From Candidatus Zixiibacteriota bacterium (GTDB lineage Bacteria > Zixibacteria > MSB-5A5 > GN15 > JAAZOE01), in the NCBI GenBank assembly GCA_030588275.1, contig JAUUYJ010000005.1:1-22301 (forward strand): DNA of 22,301 nt. The letters run 5' to 3'. A program made the position numbers and the translations under genes. Each line of letters begins with the position of its first letter. Within the stretch, counting starts at the first letter, position 1. Shown piece after piece: positions 1-7,994 of the stretch. Under the pieces are notes generated by a model, which worked only from the letters and a program-made list of their open reading frames with translations, did no database searches and was not told where the DNA came from.

Positions 1-659
1 CCATCAAAAACCAGTCGCCCCTCGCTTATCAAAATAACCCGGTCGGCAACAGCCTCGACCTCCTGCAGGATATGGGTCGAGAGCAGAATTGTTTTGGAAT
101 CGGCCAAGGAAGAGATATTGGTGCGGAAATCGTGAATCTGATTCGGGTCCAGTCCGGCGGTCGGTTCATCCATAATCAGCACTTCCGGATCGTGCAAAAG
201 AGCCTGCGCCAAGCCGACCCGTTGGCGATAACCACGCGAAAGTTTTCCAATCGGTTTTTCGAGAACTTCAGCAAGCGAGCAAAGGTTGACAACGTTGTTG
301 ACCCGGTCCGATAGTTGACTTGATTTCAAACCGCGCACCTGTCCGAAATAATTGAGCAGTTCCAACGGCGTCATCCCGTCGTAGAGCGGTCCATTTTCCG
401 GCAGGTAGCCAAGTTTTTCAGCGGCGGTCTGGCGATTGGTGGAAACGTCCAGCCCGGCAATTTTGGCCGACCCGGCATGGGCGGCTAAGAAACCGGTTAG
501 AATCCGCATCGTCGTCGTCTTCCCGGCTCCGTTCGGTCCCAGAAAAGCGACAATCTGGCCTCGGGGAATTTTGAATGAAAGATCCTTGATCGCCACGAAA
601 TCACCGAAATATCGGGTCAGACCGTCAGCCTCAATCATTATTTCGGTTGAATCAATCAT
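1..659 (-). CDS. ABC transporter ATP-binding protein, CcmA/GldA type (3' end cut by window)
   Basis: This is the cytoplasmic ATPase of an ABC exporter; its permease should lie beyond the left edge. Reading the minus strand from the ATG at 659 gives a continuous frame of 219 codons that runs off the window. In order it shows Walker A GPNGAGKTT, a Q-loop region (YLPENGPLYDGMT), the signature LSRGYRQR, Walker B with the catalytic Glu (VLIMDEPTAGLD) and the switch His in LLSTHIL. The start is supported by GAGG about 7 bases upstream and by a consensus promoter at 729-757. The 'LPENGPLYDGMTPLELLNYFG' style is typical of the CcmA/GldA/YxlF group, and the substrate cannot be told. It resembles the second ABC ATPase at 4967-5785 but differs in its signature motif. 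The family is certain; the precise role is unknown. Confidence 0.93.
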   Translation of the reverse strand, partial: MIDSTEIMIEADGLTRYFGDFVAIKDLSFKIPRGQIVAFLGPNGAGKTTTMRILTGFLAAHAGSAKIAGLDVSTNRQTAAEKLGYLPENGPLYDGMTPLELLNYFGQVRGLKSSQLSDRVNNVVNLCSLAEVLEKPIGKLSRGYRQRVGLAQALLHDPEVLIMDEPTAGLDPNQIHDFRTNISSLADSKTILLSTHILQEVEAVADRVILISEGRLVFD

Positions 660-728
660 TGCTCTGCCTCATAGTTTTTTCACTCCGATAATTGCATAAT
701 CAATTTTAAGACTCAATTGTTAACGCTT

Positions 729-757
729 AGAATAGCATTTATTCCAAAACCTGTCAA
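729..757 (-). promoter_or_regulatory. Sigma-70-type promoter for the leftward ABC ATPase
   Basis: On the minus strand TTGACA (757-752) and TATTCT (734-729) are separated by exactly 17 bases. Transcription would begin near 722, giving a leader of about 60 bases before the ATG at 659. The -35 hexamer is a perfect consensus match. Confidence 0.7.
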
Positions 758-873
758 GTGGTCAGCGGAATCTCTGGTTATTTGAAATCTCCGATTTGCT
801 ATTATCCATTATTACACGCCGTCTTTAAAAAGGATTCCCAGTTTCTTTGATAAAATCGCTCAGTGGCTCAAGA

Positions 874-902
874 TTGACAAAATTGAACATTTGGGCTATA
901 TT
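874..902 (+). promoter_or_regulatory. Sigma-70-type promoter for the DUF1028/dockerin gene
   Basis: TTGACA (874-879) and TATATT (897-902) are separated by exactly 17 bases. Predicted transcription starts near 909, leaving about 40 bases of leader before the ATG at 950. With the minus-strand promoter at 729-757 it forms a divergent pair. Confidence 0.72.
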
Positions 903-949
903 AGTCAGGTACTCGCTTTGGTCCTCTATCATTAAACCGGGAGTTGAAT

Positions 950-2215
950 ATGCTCCGAACCAAATCTAAATCGAATCCAATTTCCCCTTTTTCCCCTTTT
1001 CTTCTTTTTGTCTGCCTTTTGGTAATTTGTCCTTCTTCTTCATATGCTACTTACTCTATTGTAGCGGTCGATACGTTAACCGGGGCGGTTGGTGGAGCGG
1101 GTGCATCCTGCATTGCTGGTTCTTTTATTATTAACGACCTCGTCGAAGGGGTTGGAGCCGTTCATTCGCAAGCATGGTACCTCTCTGGCAACCAGGACAT
1201 CGCCCACAATCAGTTGGTAGCGGGGGCGACTCCGGCAGAGATTATCGATTGGGTGACAAGTCATGATGTTGAGGGTATGCCGGAATTGCGGCAGTATGGA
1301 GCGGTTACTCTGGCCGGATTTGGAGCTTCCGCTTCTTATTCCGGATGGGCTAATTCCAATTGGGCCGGGCATAGAAACGGTCCGGGATATGCCATTCAGG
1401 GGAATATTCTGCTCGGCCCGGAAATTGTTGATAATATGGAGGCGGCTTTTTTGGCAACTGATGGCCCACTTGAAGCCAAACTTTGGGCCGCTCTTGAGGC
1501 GGCCAACGTGGCCGGAGCGGATACTCGTTGTACGTCGTGCGATAAGCCTTCCATCTCAGCTTTCATAAAAGTGCTTCACATAGGTGACGGAGGGACTCCC
1601 TATCTTGAAGAGGTGATATCCAGCACCCCCTGCGCCATTAACCCGATGGATTTGTTGCGGCCCAATTATAACGCCTGGAGAATGTTACGGGTAGCCGATC
1701 CCGATTCTACTGAAGTTTCTGTAAATCCGATCTACCTCAGGGCCGGAAGCGGTGATTCGGCTCTGATCACTATTATTCCGAAAAACAGCATTGGTCAGCC
1801 TCCGGTTGATGGGGCGGTCGTAGGCGTTGTCAACTTTGGAAATTTTGGTAACGGCACATTAAGAGATGTTGTGGATAATGGGGATGATACCTTTTCCGCC
1901 TATATTATTGCGGCCCCCAGCTTTGGTGCCGATACCATTCATACCACCATTATCACTTACGACACCACCATATATCCCAATGACCGCTCGGTTATCACTT
2001 ATTTTTTGTGCGGTGACGCTAACTCGGATAATCTGGCCAACGTCGGGGATGCCGTTTTTCTGATTAATTTTGTCTTTAAGGGAGGGGAAACACCGGTCCC
2101 ACCGGAAGCTGGTGACGCGAATTGTGACGGTTTGTCAAATGTCGGCGATGCCGTATATTTGATAAACTATGTTTTCAAGCAGGGATCTGACCCCTGCTCC
2201 GGGTGCCCCGAGTAA
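950..2215 (+). CDS. Secreted DUF1028 protein with Ig-like domain and C-terminal dockerin repeats
   Basis: The 421-residue product is exported. A signal peptide (positively charged start, hydrophobic run ending PSSSYA at about residue 33) precedes the DUF1028 domain, recognisable from TYSIVAVDTLTGAVGGAGAS onward to about residue 225. Residues 250-345 look like an Ig/invasin-like beta domain (ITIIPKNS...DNGDDTFSA). The C-terminus (about 353-421) holds two dockerin type I repeats with calcium-loop pattern DxNxD...D (DANSDNLANVGD and DANCDGLSNVGD), each followed by a helix. DUF1028 is placed in the Ntn-hydrolase fold group, but its reaction is unknown. I chose the ATG at 950 because GGGAG lies 6 bases upstream; a TTG six bases earlier would abut the ribosome binding site. 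The gene has its own promoter (874-902) and terminator (2261-2287). No cohesin partner is visible here. Confidence 0.9.
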   Translation: MLRTKSKSNPISPFSPFLLFVCLLVICPSSSYATYSIVAVDTLTGAVGGAGASCIAGSFIINDLVEGVGAVHSQAWYLSGNQDIAHNQLVAGATPAEIIDWVTSHDVEGMPELRQYGAVTLAGFGASASYSGWANSNWAGHRNGPGYAIQGNILLGPEIVDNMEAAFLATDGPLEAKLWAALEAANVAGADTRCTSCDKPSISAFIKVLHIGDGGTPYLEEVISSTPCAINPMDLLRPNYNAWRMLRVADPDSTEVSVNPIYLRAGSGDSALITIIPKNSIGQPPVDGAVVGVVNFGNFGNGTLRDVVDNGDDTFSAYIIAAPSFGADTIHTTIITYDTTIYPNDRSVITYFLCGDANSDNLANVGDAVFLINFVFKGGETPVPPEAGDANCDGLSNVGDAVYLINYVFKQGSDPCSGCPE

Positions 2216-2257
2216 ATCGGCAGGAAGTTTTGGGAAGTTTGAATAATTTTAACACAT

Positions 2258-2287
2258 AAAGGAGGCATTTTAATGCCTCCCTTTTTT
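2258..2287 (+). terminator. Rho-independent terminator after the DUF1028/dockerin gene
   Basis: A perfect 8-bp stem, GGAGGCAT (2261-2268) with ATGCCTCC (2273-2280), has a TTTA loop and is followed by C and six T residues. It sits 45 bases after the stop codon and has an A-rich upstream flank. Confidence 0.9.
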
Positions 2288-2371
2288 GTTTGTAGTCATC
2301 CATCTTATCACAATCATAAGTCAGGAGGTCGGAGCGGGCGACAGCCAAAAAGGTGGTATCGCCACATCCGT

Positions 2372-2435
2372 GGATCGGGGCGGATCGGGGGGCTGAATCC
2401 ACGTGGATCGGGGGCTGAAACCCCGTGGACCGGGG
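2372..2435. repeat. Cluster of four GGATCGGGG-type short repeats with internal hairpins
   Basis: GGATCGGGG occurs at 2372-2380, 2382-2390 and 2405-2413, with a GGACCGGGG variant at 2427-2435. Two copies are followed by GGCTGAAtCC or GGCTGAAaCC, making a longer imperfect direct repeat. CCCCG (2421-2425) and CGGGG (2431-2435) form an inverted repeat, and GGGG-CTGAAA-CCCC (2411-2424) a second overlapping one. The block is far more GC-rich than the surrounding intergenic DNA. It lies between the terminator and the first HDOD gene. Whether it is an interspersed genomic repeat, a protein-binding array or an RNA structure cannot be told from one copy. Confidence 0.7.
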
Positions 2436-2488
2436 TGGATTATGGCTCTGATTTGTCGATAAATTGTGTAAGAGGGTAACTAAACGGT

Positions 2489-3361
2489 ATGAAGACAGAA
2501 GTCGTATCCAATAGTAAGAGCAGTTTGGACAAAATCATTTCGACCATCGGCGATCTGCCCGCTTCTCCGGCAGTCGTCTCAGTTGTTATGGGGTTGACCT
2601 CCAATCTTGATTCCAATGTCCAGGAGATATCCAAAGTCCTCTCATCTGACCAGACTTTGACCGCCAAAGTTCTGATGCTTTCCAACTCCTCATTTTACGG
2701 TCGCCCCAAAGAGGTTATGACCCTTGATGAAGCGATCCCGATTTTGGGATTTTTTGCCGTTCGTTCAATGGTGATCGCCACCTCAGCGCAAACGATGTAC
2801 AGTAGTGGCGGAGAGGATAATCCGCGGGAGTGGCTCTGGCGCCATTCGTTATCGACGGCGGTGGCGGCCCGGCAGATTGCGGGAGATTTAAAACATCCGA
2901 CCAGAGAAGAAATTTTCATCGCCGCCCTGCTTCATGACATCGGCAAACTGGTACTGATGCAAAAATTACCCGAGCAGTATCAACATGTGATTGAAGCGGT
3001 TGGTCGTGGGGACGGTTCCTTCCTGACGATTGAGAACGAACAGTTTGGCTTTAACCATTGTGACGTGGCTGAGGTTTTATTGGAACAATGGTCGTTTCCC
3101 AATCGATTAATTGAGGCGATCAGGGAACATCACCGACCGGTTGAAATTGTGGAAGAGGAACCACCCCCAATAGCATACATGATTCAACTCAGTAATTACC
3201 TGGCCAAAAAAATTGAAAACCGTTTTGGAGAGATAGATATTGAGCCATCGGTCATTCTGGAGACGGCACAATCAATCGGGCTGAGGACTGACAGGCTGGA
3301 GGAGCTGACCGAAGAGATTCGGGAGCATTACCAGGCGGAAATTAACATCTTAGAGGGATAA
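2489..3361 (+). CDS. HDOD domain signalling protein
   Basis: The 290-residue cytoplasmic protein consists mainly of an HDOD domain (about residues 12-215), a non-catalytic relative of HD phosphohydrolases used in bacterial signalling and motility control. Diagnostic blocks are LSSDQTLTAKVLMLSNSSFYG, the helix with AIPILGFFAVRSMV, and the HD dipeptide at residues 149-150 in ALLHDIGKLVLM. The C-terminal ~70 residues are helical and Glu-rich. The ATG at 2489 has only a weak AGAGGG upstream at 2471-2476. The stop codon TAA shares one base with the start of the next HDOD gene, so the two are almost certainly co-translated. Binding partner and input signal are unknown. Confidence 0.9.
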   Translation: MKTEVVSNSKSSLDKIISTIGDLPASPAVVSVVMGLTSNLDSNVQEISKVLSSDQTLTAKVLMLSNSSFYGRPKEVMTLDEAIPILGFFAVRSMVIATSAQTMYSSGGEDNPREWLWRHSLSTAVAARQIAGDLKHPTREEIFIAALLHDIGKLVLMQKLPEQYQHVIEAVGRGDGSFLTIENEQFGFNHCDVAEVLLEQWSFPNRLIEAIREHHRPVEIVEEEPPPIAYMIQLSNYLAKKIENRFGEIDIEPSVILETAQSIGLRTDRLEELTEEIREHYQAEINILEG

Positions 3362-4830
3362 TGAGTTCAACCGTCAACACACTATTGCACAGAAAGTTGG
3401 ATAAATTTTCCAGCCTTCCTTCGATCCCGGAGGTTTTATTCAACATCCGGGTGATATCGGAAAACCCTAAAGCTTCGGCAACCGATCTGGCTAACTGTAT
3501 TCTGTCTGACCACCAGCTCACCAGTCGGATTTTGCAGGTCTCCAATTCAGCCTACTACGGAGATTTTTCCGGAAAAATATCGACCGTTACCCATGCCATT
3601 ATTTTGATGGGTTTTCGAGCCGTCCGAAATATCGCAATTTCGATGGCCGCCTATCAAGCGGTCAACCGCTTGACCAAAAACAGCAACTTTGACACTAAGG
3701 CGTTTTGGGCCCGGTCGTTGGCGTCAGGGATCATCGCAAAATTTTTGGCCAACCGCATGAAGAAGATGAAACTGGCCGAGTCTGCCTTTATCGCTGGATT
3801 TCTTCATGATATCGGGCAACCTGTTTTGGCAGGGATCTTCCCGAAAAAATATGACGAGATCAGTAAGCTGGAAGCGGACAATCCGGAAATCTATAAATCG
3901 GAGCATATTTTACTTGGTGTCAATCATCTTGAAGCGGGTGAACATGTCGCCCGTAAATGGAATCTGCCGGATAGCCTGATTGCTGTGATTTGCCGTCATC
4001 ATCGAATCGGTATGGCGGCAACAGAAAATTCGGACGAACTGTTGGTTGACTTAGTGCACCTCGGCGACATGCTTTATCCCCACGTCATGGCTGGCGTATC
4101 GCCTGAGTCTCAGGCATTTGCCGTTGCGCTGGAAAGAACGCAAAACCTCCTTGAGATATCCTCAGATGACCTGGCTGATCTGATTGTCGAATGCCGATCT
4201 TTGGTAACCGAAATTGCCAGCGATTTGGAAATTGATATTGGAAATCAGCTGGACCATACCGAACTGACGGAAAAAGATATGACCGGTCTGCGCCAGCAAT
4301 TGTGCAACAAAGAGATCCAACTGGCCTTTTTGCAGAATGCGACCAACTCGTTGCTTGAAGCCCACTCGACCGATGAAATTTTGCAGGTCATTTGCGAGGC
4401 GGTCTTCCGAGGTCTTCAGTTGGGCCGGGTCATTATCTTTGAATATCAGGAAAAATGGGAAAGCTATAACGGCAGGGTCGGTTTTGGGGTCGATTCCCAA
4501 CAGGATATTCATGCCCTTAGTTTTTCGATACATAAAGGACTCTTCAAACATATCTTTAATGGCGGAGCGGCGATCTCAATCGTCGATCAGAGTCTCAAAC
4601 TGTACAGTGCGCTCGTCTCCAAAGAGGAGTCAGATAAATTGGGAGCCGGCACCTTTGCCATCGTTCCGATCAGCATCAATGATAAACCGCAATTTGTCAT
4701 TTTTGCCGACTGTATCAATCGTCAACATCCGATTAATGATGAGTCGCTCCATTCAATGATCTCATTGGCCAATCAGGGTGCCATGTCGTTGGAGTTGCGC
4801 CAGCTCAAGAAAGGGACATCAAGCCAATAG
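3361..4830 (+). CDS. HDOD domain protein with C-terminal GAF-like sensor domain
   Basis: The 489-residue protein starts with an HDOD domain (about 10-215): DHQLTSRILQVSNSAYYGD, AIILMGFRAVRNIAIS, and GFLHDIGQPVLAG with its HD pair at 149-150, the same position as in the upstream paralogue. A helical linker follows, with a probable coiled coil around 290-325. Residues about 325-485 look like a GAF fold (NSLLEAHSTDEILQVICEAV... and FAIVPISINDKPQFVIFAD). The start is fixed by the TAATG junction with the preceding gene and by GAGGG eight bases upstream. HDOD-GAF proteins usually act as scaffolds in regulation, and the GAF ligand is not predictable. No terminator is visible before the ABC genes that follow. 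Confidence 0.88.
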   Translation: MSSTVNTLLHRKLDKFSSLPSIPEVLFNIRVISENPKASATDLANCILSDHQLTSRILQVSNSAYYGDFSGKISTVTHAIILMGFRAVRNIAISMAAYQAVNRLTKNSNFDTKAFWARSLASGIIAKFLANRMKKMKLAESAFIAGFLHDIGQPVLAGIFPKKYDEISKLEADNPEIYKSEHILLGVNHLEAGEHVARKWNLPDSLIAVICRHHRIGMAATENSDELLVDLVHLGDMLYPHVMAGVSPESQAFAVALERTQNLLEISSDDLADLIVECRSLVTEIASDLEIDIGNQLDHTELTEKDMTGLRQQLCNKEIQLAFLQNATNSLLEAHSTDEILQVICEAVFRGLQLGRVIIFEYQEKWESYNGRVGFGVDSQQDIHALSFSIHKGLFKHIFNGGAAISIVDQSLKLYSALVSKEESDKLGAGTFAIVPISINDKPQFVIFADCINRQHPINDESLHSMISLANQGAMSLELRQLKKGTSSQ

Positions 4831-4966
4831 GATTGGCAAACTCTGAATAATTTTCCACCATTACGTTTAACAGCAACTTATATTTTATCACCTCGTAATA
4901 AAACCAATGCAAAAACCGGTTCTATTTTCGGTCGGAATAAAAACTCTTATCGGAGGAGTTCGTCCA

Positions 4967-5785
4967 TTGATAAAAGTAGCCAATTTGTGTCGTTCGTTTG
5001 ACACCAAAAAAGCTGTTGCTGATTTGAATTTTGAAGTTAGACGGGGTGAAATTTTTGCTCTGTTGGGTCCCAACGGTGCCGGGAAAACGACGACGATCAA
5101 AATGATTTTGGGGATGCTCAAGCCGGACTCGGGATCAATCAGTTTCGATGGACAGCCGCTTCAATTCGGAGAGGTAGCTTACAAATCTCGCATCGGATAC
5201 GTCCCGGAAACCTGCGCTTTATATGAGACGCTCTCCGGTCGTGAATATTTGAGTTTTATTGGAAATCTTCACCACCTCTCCGAGACGGATGTTAAAGAAA
5301 AATCGGACCGTCTGCTGGAGATGCTTGATTTGGGCGATGAGGCAGACCAGTTGATTCGTAGTTACTCCAAAGGGATGAAGCAAAAAGTCCTGATTATCTC
5401 GGCGCTTTTGCATGATCCCGATTTGATTATCCTCGACGAGCCATTTTCCGGACTGGATGCCAACACCGTTTTGATATTTAAAGAGATTTTAAAATCGCAG
5501 GCGGCCCGTGGAAAAACGATTATTTTCTGTTCCCATATTCTGGAGGTCGTCCAAAAGCTGGTTGATCGGTTGATGATTATGAAAGAAGGTAAAGCTCTTG
5601 TTTCCGGGACCCCCGATGAGATTATGCGCCAAACCGGGCATGACAGCCTCGATTTGACCTTTAATCGCATCACCGGATCGAGAGATACCGAAGCGGTGGC
5701 TCAGGATATTATCGACGTCATCGGTAGTTCGAAGGACAGTGATTCGGGGAATCCTGATTCGCCGAGTGACAATGGAACCAACTAA
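4967..5785 (+). CDS. ABC transporter ATP-binding protein (exporter ATPase)
   Basis: This is the ATPase subunit of an ABC-2 type exporter, coupled to the membrane protein that overlaps its 3' end. Visible motifs are Walker A GPNGAGKTT, Q-loop region YVPETCALYETLSG, signature YSKGMKQK, Walker B LIILDEPFSGLD and switch His in FCSHIL. I place the start at the TTG of 4967, because GGAGGAG (4952-4958) lies 8 bases upstream and translation then begins IKVANLCRSF, the usual first strand of this family. The longer reading from the ATG at 4907 adds 20 residues without a good ribosome site. The C-terminal ~40 residues after GTPDEIM are Asp/Ser-rich. Its stop lies 14 bases inside the permease gene. The substrate is unknown. 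Confidence 0.92.
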   Translation: MIKVANLCRSFDTKKAVADLNFEVRRGEIFALLGPNGAGKTTTIKMILGMLKPDSGSISFDGQPLQFGEVAYKSRIGYVPETCALYETLSGREYLSFIGNLHHLSETDVKEKSDRLLEMLDLGDEADQLIRSYSKGMKQKVLIISALLHDPDLIILDEPFSGLDANTVLIFKEILKSQAARGKTIIFCSHILEVVQKLVDRLMIMKEGKALVSGTPDEIMRQTGHDSLDLTFNRITGSRDTEAVAQDIIDVIGSSKDSDSGNPDSPSDNGTN

Positions 5786-7421
5786 GCAAACGATTAACAG
5801 GCATCAACTGCGGACGCTGATTCAAGTCGGAATCAAGCAAAACTGGCGCGGAGCAACCAACCCGTTTGAGCCGACCGCTGACAAAAAAGCTACCGTCGGT
5901 TTCCCCGGTTTGGCGATCTGGGTCGGCCTTAACCTGTTTTTGTCGTTTGCCCTCGGTGGCATGATTTTGGCCATCTCCGATTTCTTCATTTCGCTGGTGC
6001 TCTCATCATTTTTGGCGATGACAATTGTTTCGATGCAGGTCTTGATGGAGTTTGGCAATATCATAATCATCCCCGATGATTTCCACATCATCGGCCCTCG
6101 GCCGGTTAACTCCAAAACATTCTTTATCTCCAAGCTGATCCAGCTAATTTATTTTGTGTCCCTTTTATCGCTGGCGATCTCAATTATCCCATCTTTTTTT
6201 GCCCTTGCCAAAACTGAATCGATCCTCAGTCCGGTAGCTCTGATCCTGCAGTTCTGGATTTGTAATCTGTTTGCCTCATTCCTGATGATGACGATCTACA
6301 CCCTGATTATGAAAAAAACTGATCGCAGTCGGCTGGAACGAATCCTCGGTTATGTTCAGCTGGTAATGATGATTCTCATCATGAGCGGGTCGTTTATTTT
6401 TGCTCAATTGTTTAGAGAATATTTTATGGGAGCCGACCTATCTGCCGCGCTCTGGGTCAAGCTATTACCGACTTATTGGTTTGCATCGCCGTACAAGTTG
6501 ATTTCTAGTGGATGGGATTTTCTCACATTCACATTTGCATGTGGAGCTTTGATACTACTCATCATCATTTCCCGCGTTGCCTTTTCATATCTATCGCTGA
6601 GTTACGCCGACTCGCTCAGTCGCATCCCATCCAATTTGGAATCGAAGCAGCGCAATTACCTGCCTCGCTTTGTGGTTAGTTTGTGGAATCGATACGCCCG
6701 ACCGGAAGACAAGGCTCTGCTGATGATTACCCGGGCCAATTTTAAGCATGATGCCAAATTCCGCCTCGGGATTATGTCGTTTCTACCGATTCTTCTAATT
6801 TATGGTGCGATCGGAATCAGGGAGGCGGGCGACGGAATCTTTAATCCTCTCAACCCTATCGAGGGTACCGCAGAAATACCTAATCTTTTATTCGGGTTTG
6901 CCGTGTCGTTTTTCCCATTGGTAATCATGTCAGCTATGCACAGTTCCAAATCGTGGGAATCGGCCTGGGTTTATTTTTCGACACCAATGGATCGGGTGAG
7001 GATGGTTCAGTCGGTTGGGCGAATAATTATTTTGATTATAACTTTCCCCTTTGGGGTGGGGTTATTTTTGATTTATCTCTATTTTTTTAAAAACCCGCTC
7101 GATGCCTTCCTGCATACTTTGTTTCTTGTTACGGTAGGCACTAATATAATCACTTTCGGAAATCTCTTTTCATTTACATCAAAACTGCCGTTTTCGACCG
7201 ATTTCTCATCCGGTAATGTTATGATGTCCGGACTGGGCGGTTTACTTCTCTCACTGGTAGTTTTTATGCCGCCGATAATATACATCTGCATTGCAGGGTA
7301 TCACGGATATATCGGCTGGGTGGTGGCGATGGTGATAATGCTGGTAATTAAAAAATTATTGGCAATTGGGTCTACCAAACGGATAGAGATCAGGGTTAAA
7401 AAACTGGAATTTTTCGGATGA
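5772..7421 (+). CDS. Large polytopic membrane protein, probable ABC exporter permease
   Basis: The 549-residue membrane protein has a short basic cytoplasmic N-terminus (HQLRTLIQVGIKQNWRG) followed by many hydrophobic segments (roughly 10-12 by eye) in two halves separated by a hydrophilic region near residues 285-335. Overlap of 14 bases with the upstream ATPase marks it as the partner permease. It is longer than typical six-helix ABC-2 permeases, so it may be a fused or duplicated form. I do not recognise a named family; the stretch IPDDFHIIGPRPVNSKTFF resembles conserved loops in large uncharacterised ABC permeases. The start is uncertain: ATG 5772 is preferred, with GTG 5766 and GTG 5739 in the same frame. 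Confidence 0.8.
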   Translation: MEPTKQTINRHQLRTLIQVGIKQNWRGATNPFEPTADKKATVGFPGLAIWVGLNLFLSFALGGMILAISDFFISLVLSSFLAMTIVSMQVLMEFGNIIIIPDDFHIIGPRPVNSKTFFISKLIQLIYFVSLLSLAISIIPSFFALAKTESILSPVALILQFWICNLFASFLMMTIYTLIMKKTDRSRLERILGYVQLVMMILIMSGSFIFAQLFREYFMGADLSAALWVKLLPTYWFASPYKLISSGWDFLTFTFACGALILLIIISRVAFSYLSLSYADSLSRIPSNLESKQRNYLPRFVVSLWNRYARPEDKALLMITRANFKHDAKFRLGIMSFLPILLIYGAIGIREAGDGIFNPLNPIEGTAEIPNLLFGFAVSFFPLVIMSAMHSSKSWESAWVYFSTPMDRVRMVQSVGRIIILIITFPFGVGLFLIYLYFFKNPLDAFLHTLFLVTVGTNIITFGNLFSFTSKLPFSTDFSSGNVMMSGLGGLLLSLVVFMPPIIYICIAGYHGYIGWVVAMVIMLVIKKLLAIGSTKRIEIRVKKLEFFG

Positions 7422-7475
7422 GCGTTTGAGCGACCTTGAGTAATTCGAGCCATCGGTAACAACCGACCACCAGAC

Positions 7476-7724
7476 TCAAACCATCAATCCACCCATAATA
7501 AATTTAATCAGGCCGATGACCGCCGCAACCATACAAAGTATGACACCGGTAATTGCGCCGCCCTTGGCCGGATTTTTGGTTATTGTCAGAGCAAAAACCC
7601 CCAGGAGGACACCGATCCCGGCAAATGGAATATTGAACAGATTCAGCCATTCCGCCCCCGGCAAAAAGGCCACGCAGGTTGCCAATAACGCCAATAAGCC
7701 CCACACCAGACTTAAGGTTCTCAT
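7476..7724 (-). CDS. Small three-helix membrane protein of unknown function
   Basis: The 82-residue product has three likely membrane helices: one right after the MRTLSLVWGLLALLATC start, one around NIPFAGIGVLLGVFALTI, and a last one in ITGVILCMVAAVIGLIKF. A short basic loop (TKNPAKGG) separates the last two. The ATG at 7724 is chosen because AGGGA (7738-7734) sits 8 bases upstream; an upstream in-frame ATG at 7784 has no such site. This arrangement resembles DUF4190-like small membrane proteins, but I cannot assign it. It converges on the ABC permease gene 54 bases away. Confidence 0.75.
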   Translation of the reverse strand: MRTLSLVWGLLALLATCVAFLPGAEWLNLFNIPFAGIGVLLGVFALTITKNPAKGGAITGVILCMVAAVIGLIKFIMGGLMV

Positions 7725-7803
7725 CTGAAGGATCCCTTTCCCAATACCTATAATGCGACCACCATTGCGGTGGATGAACTGCATAGAATCTATAATTAGA
7801 TGG

Positions 7804-7820
7804 AGGTCATTATTTGACCT
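7804..7820. promoter_or_regulatory. Perfect palindrome AGGTCA-N5-TGACCT, possible operator
   Basis: A 6-bp half-site AGGTCA (7804-7809) is mirrored exactly by TGACCT (7815-7820) across a 5-base AT spacer. It lies about 80 bases upstream of the 82-residue membrane protein gene (start 7724), where a regulator could act. The regulator is unknown; one 17-bp palindrome could also be chance. Confidence 0.35.
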
Positions 7821-7994
7821 GCCAATTTAAACAAAAATATATAGGCGACAATAACTGTTGGGTATTATCAATATATATATTCAGATCCAAATTTCAAACA
7901 AAATCTCGACTAATCAATCTCATCGCCTCAACTTCGGGGCCAAAAAAGATTGAGACTCAGGGCTGAATTACATATCAATGAGGTGGTAGGCATT

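Noticed and set aside
950..2215. Dockerin repeats as evidence for a cellulosome
   Set aside because: There is no cohesin, scaffoldin or glycoside hydrolase here, and this repeat style is widespread on non-cellulosomal secreted proteins in such lineages.
1..5785. The two ABC ATPases as halves of one transporter
   Set aside because: They are on opposite strands with separate promoters and an unrelated gene block between them, and the second already overlaps its own permease.
7453..7466. TCGGT-AACA-ACCGA hairpin between the convergent permease and small membrane protein genes
   Set aside because: The stem is only 5 bp and has no T-run on either strand; not enough for a terminator call.
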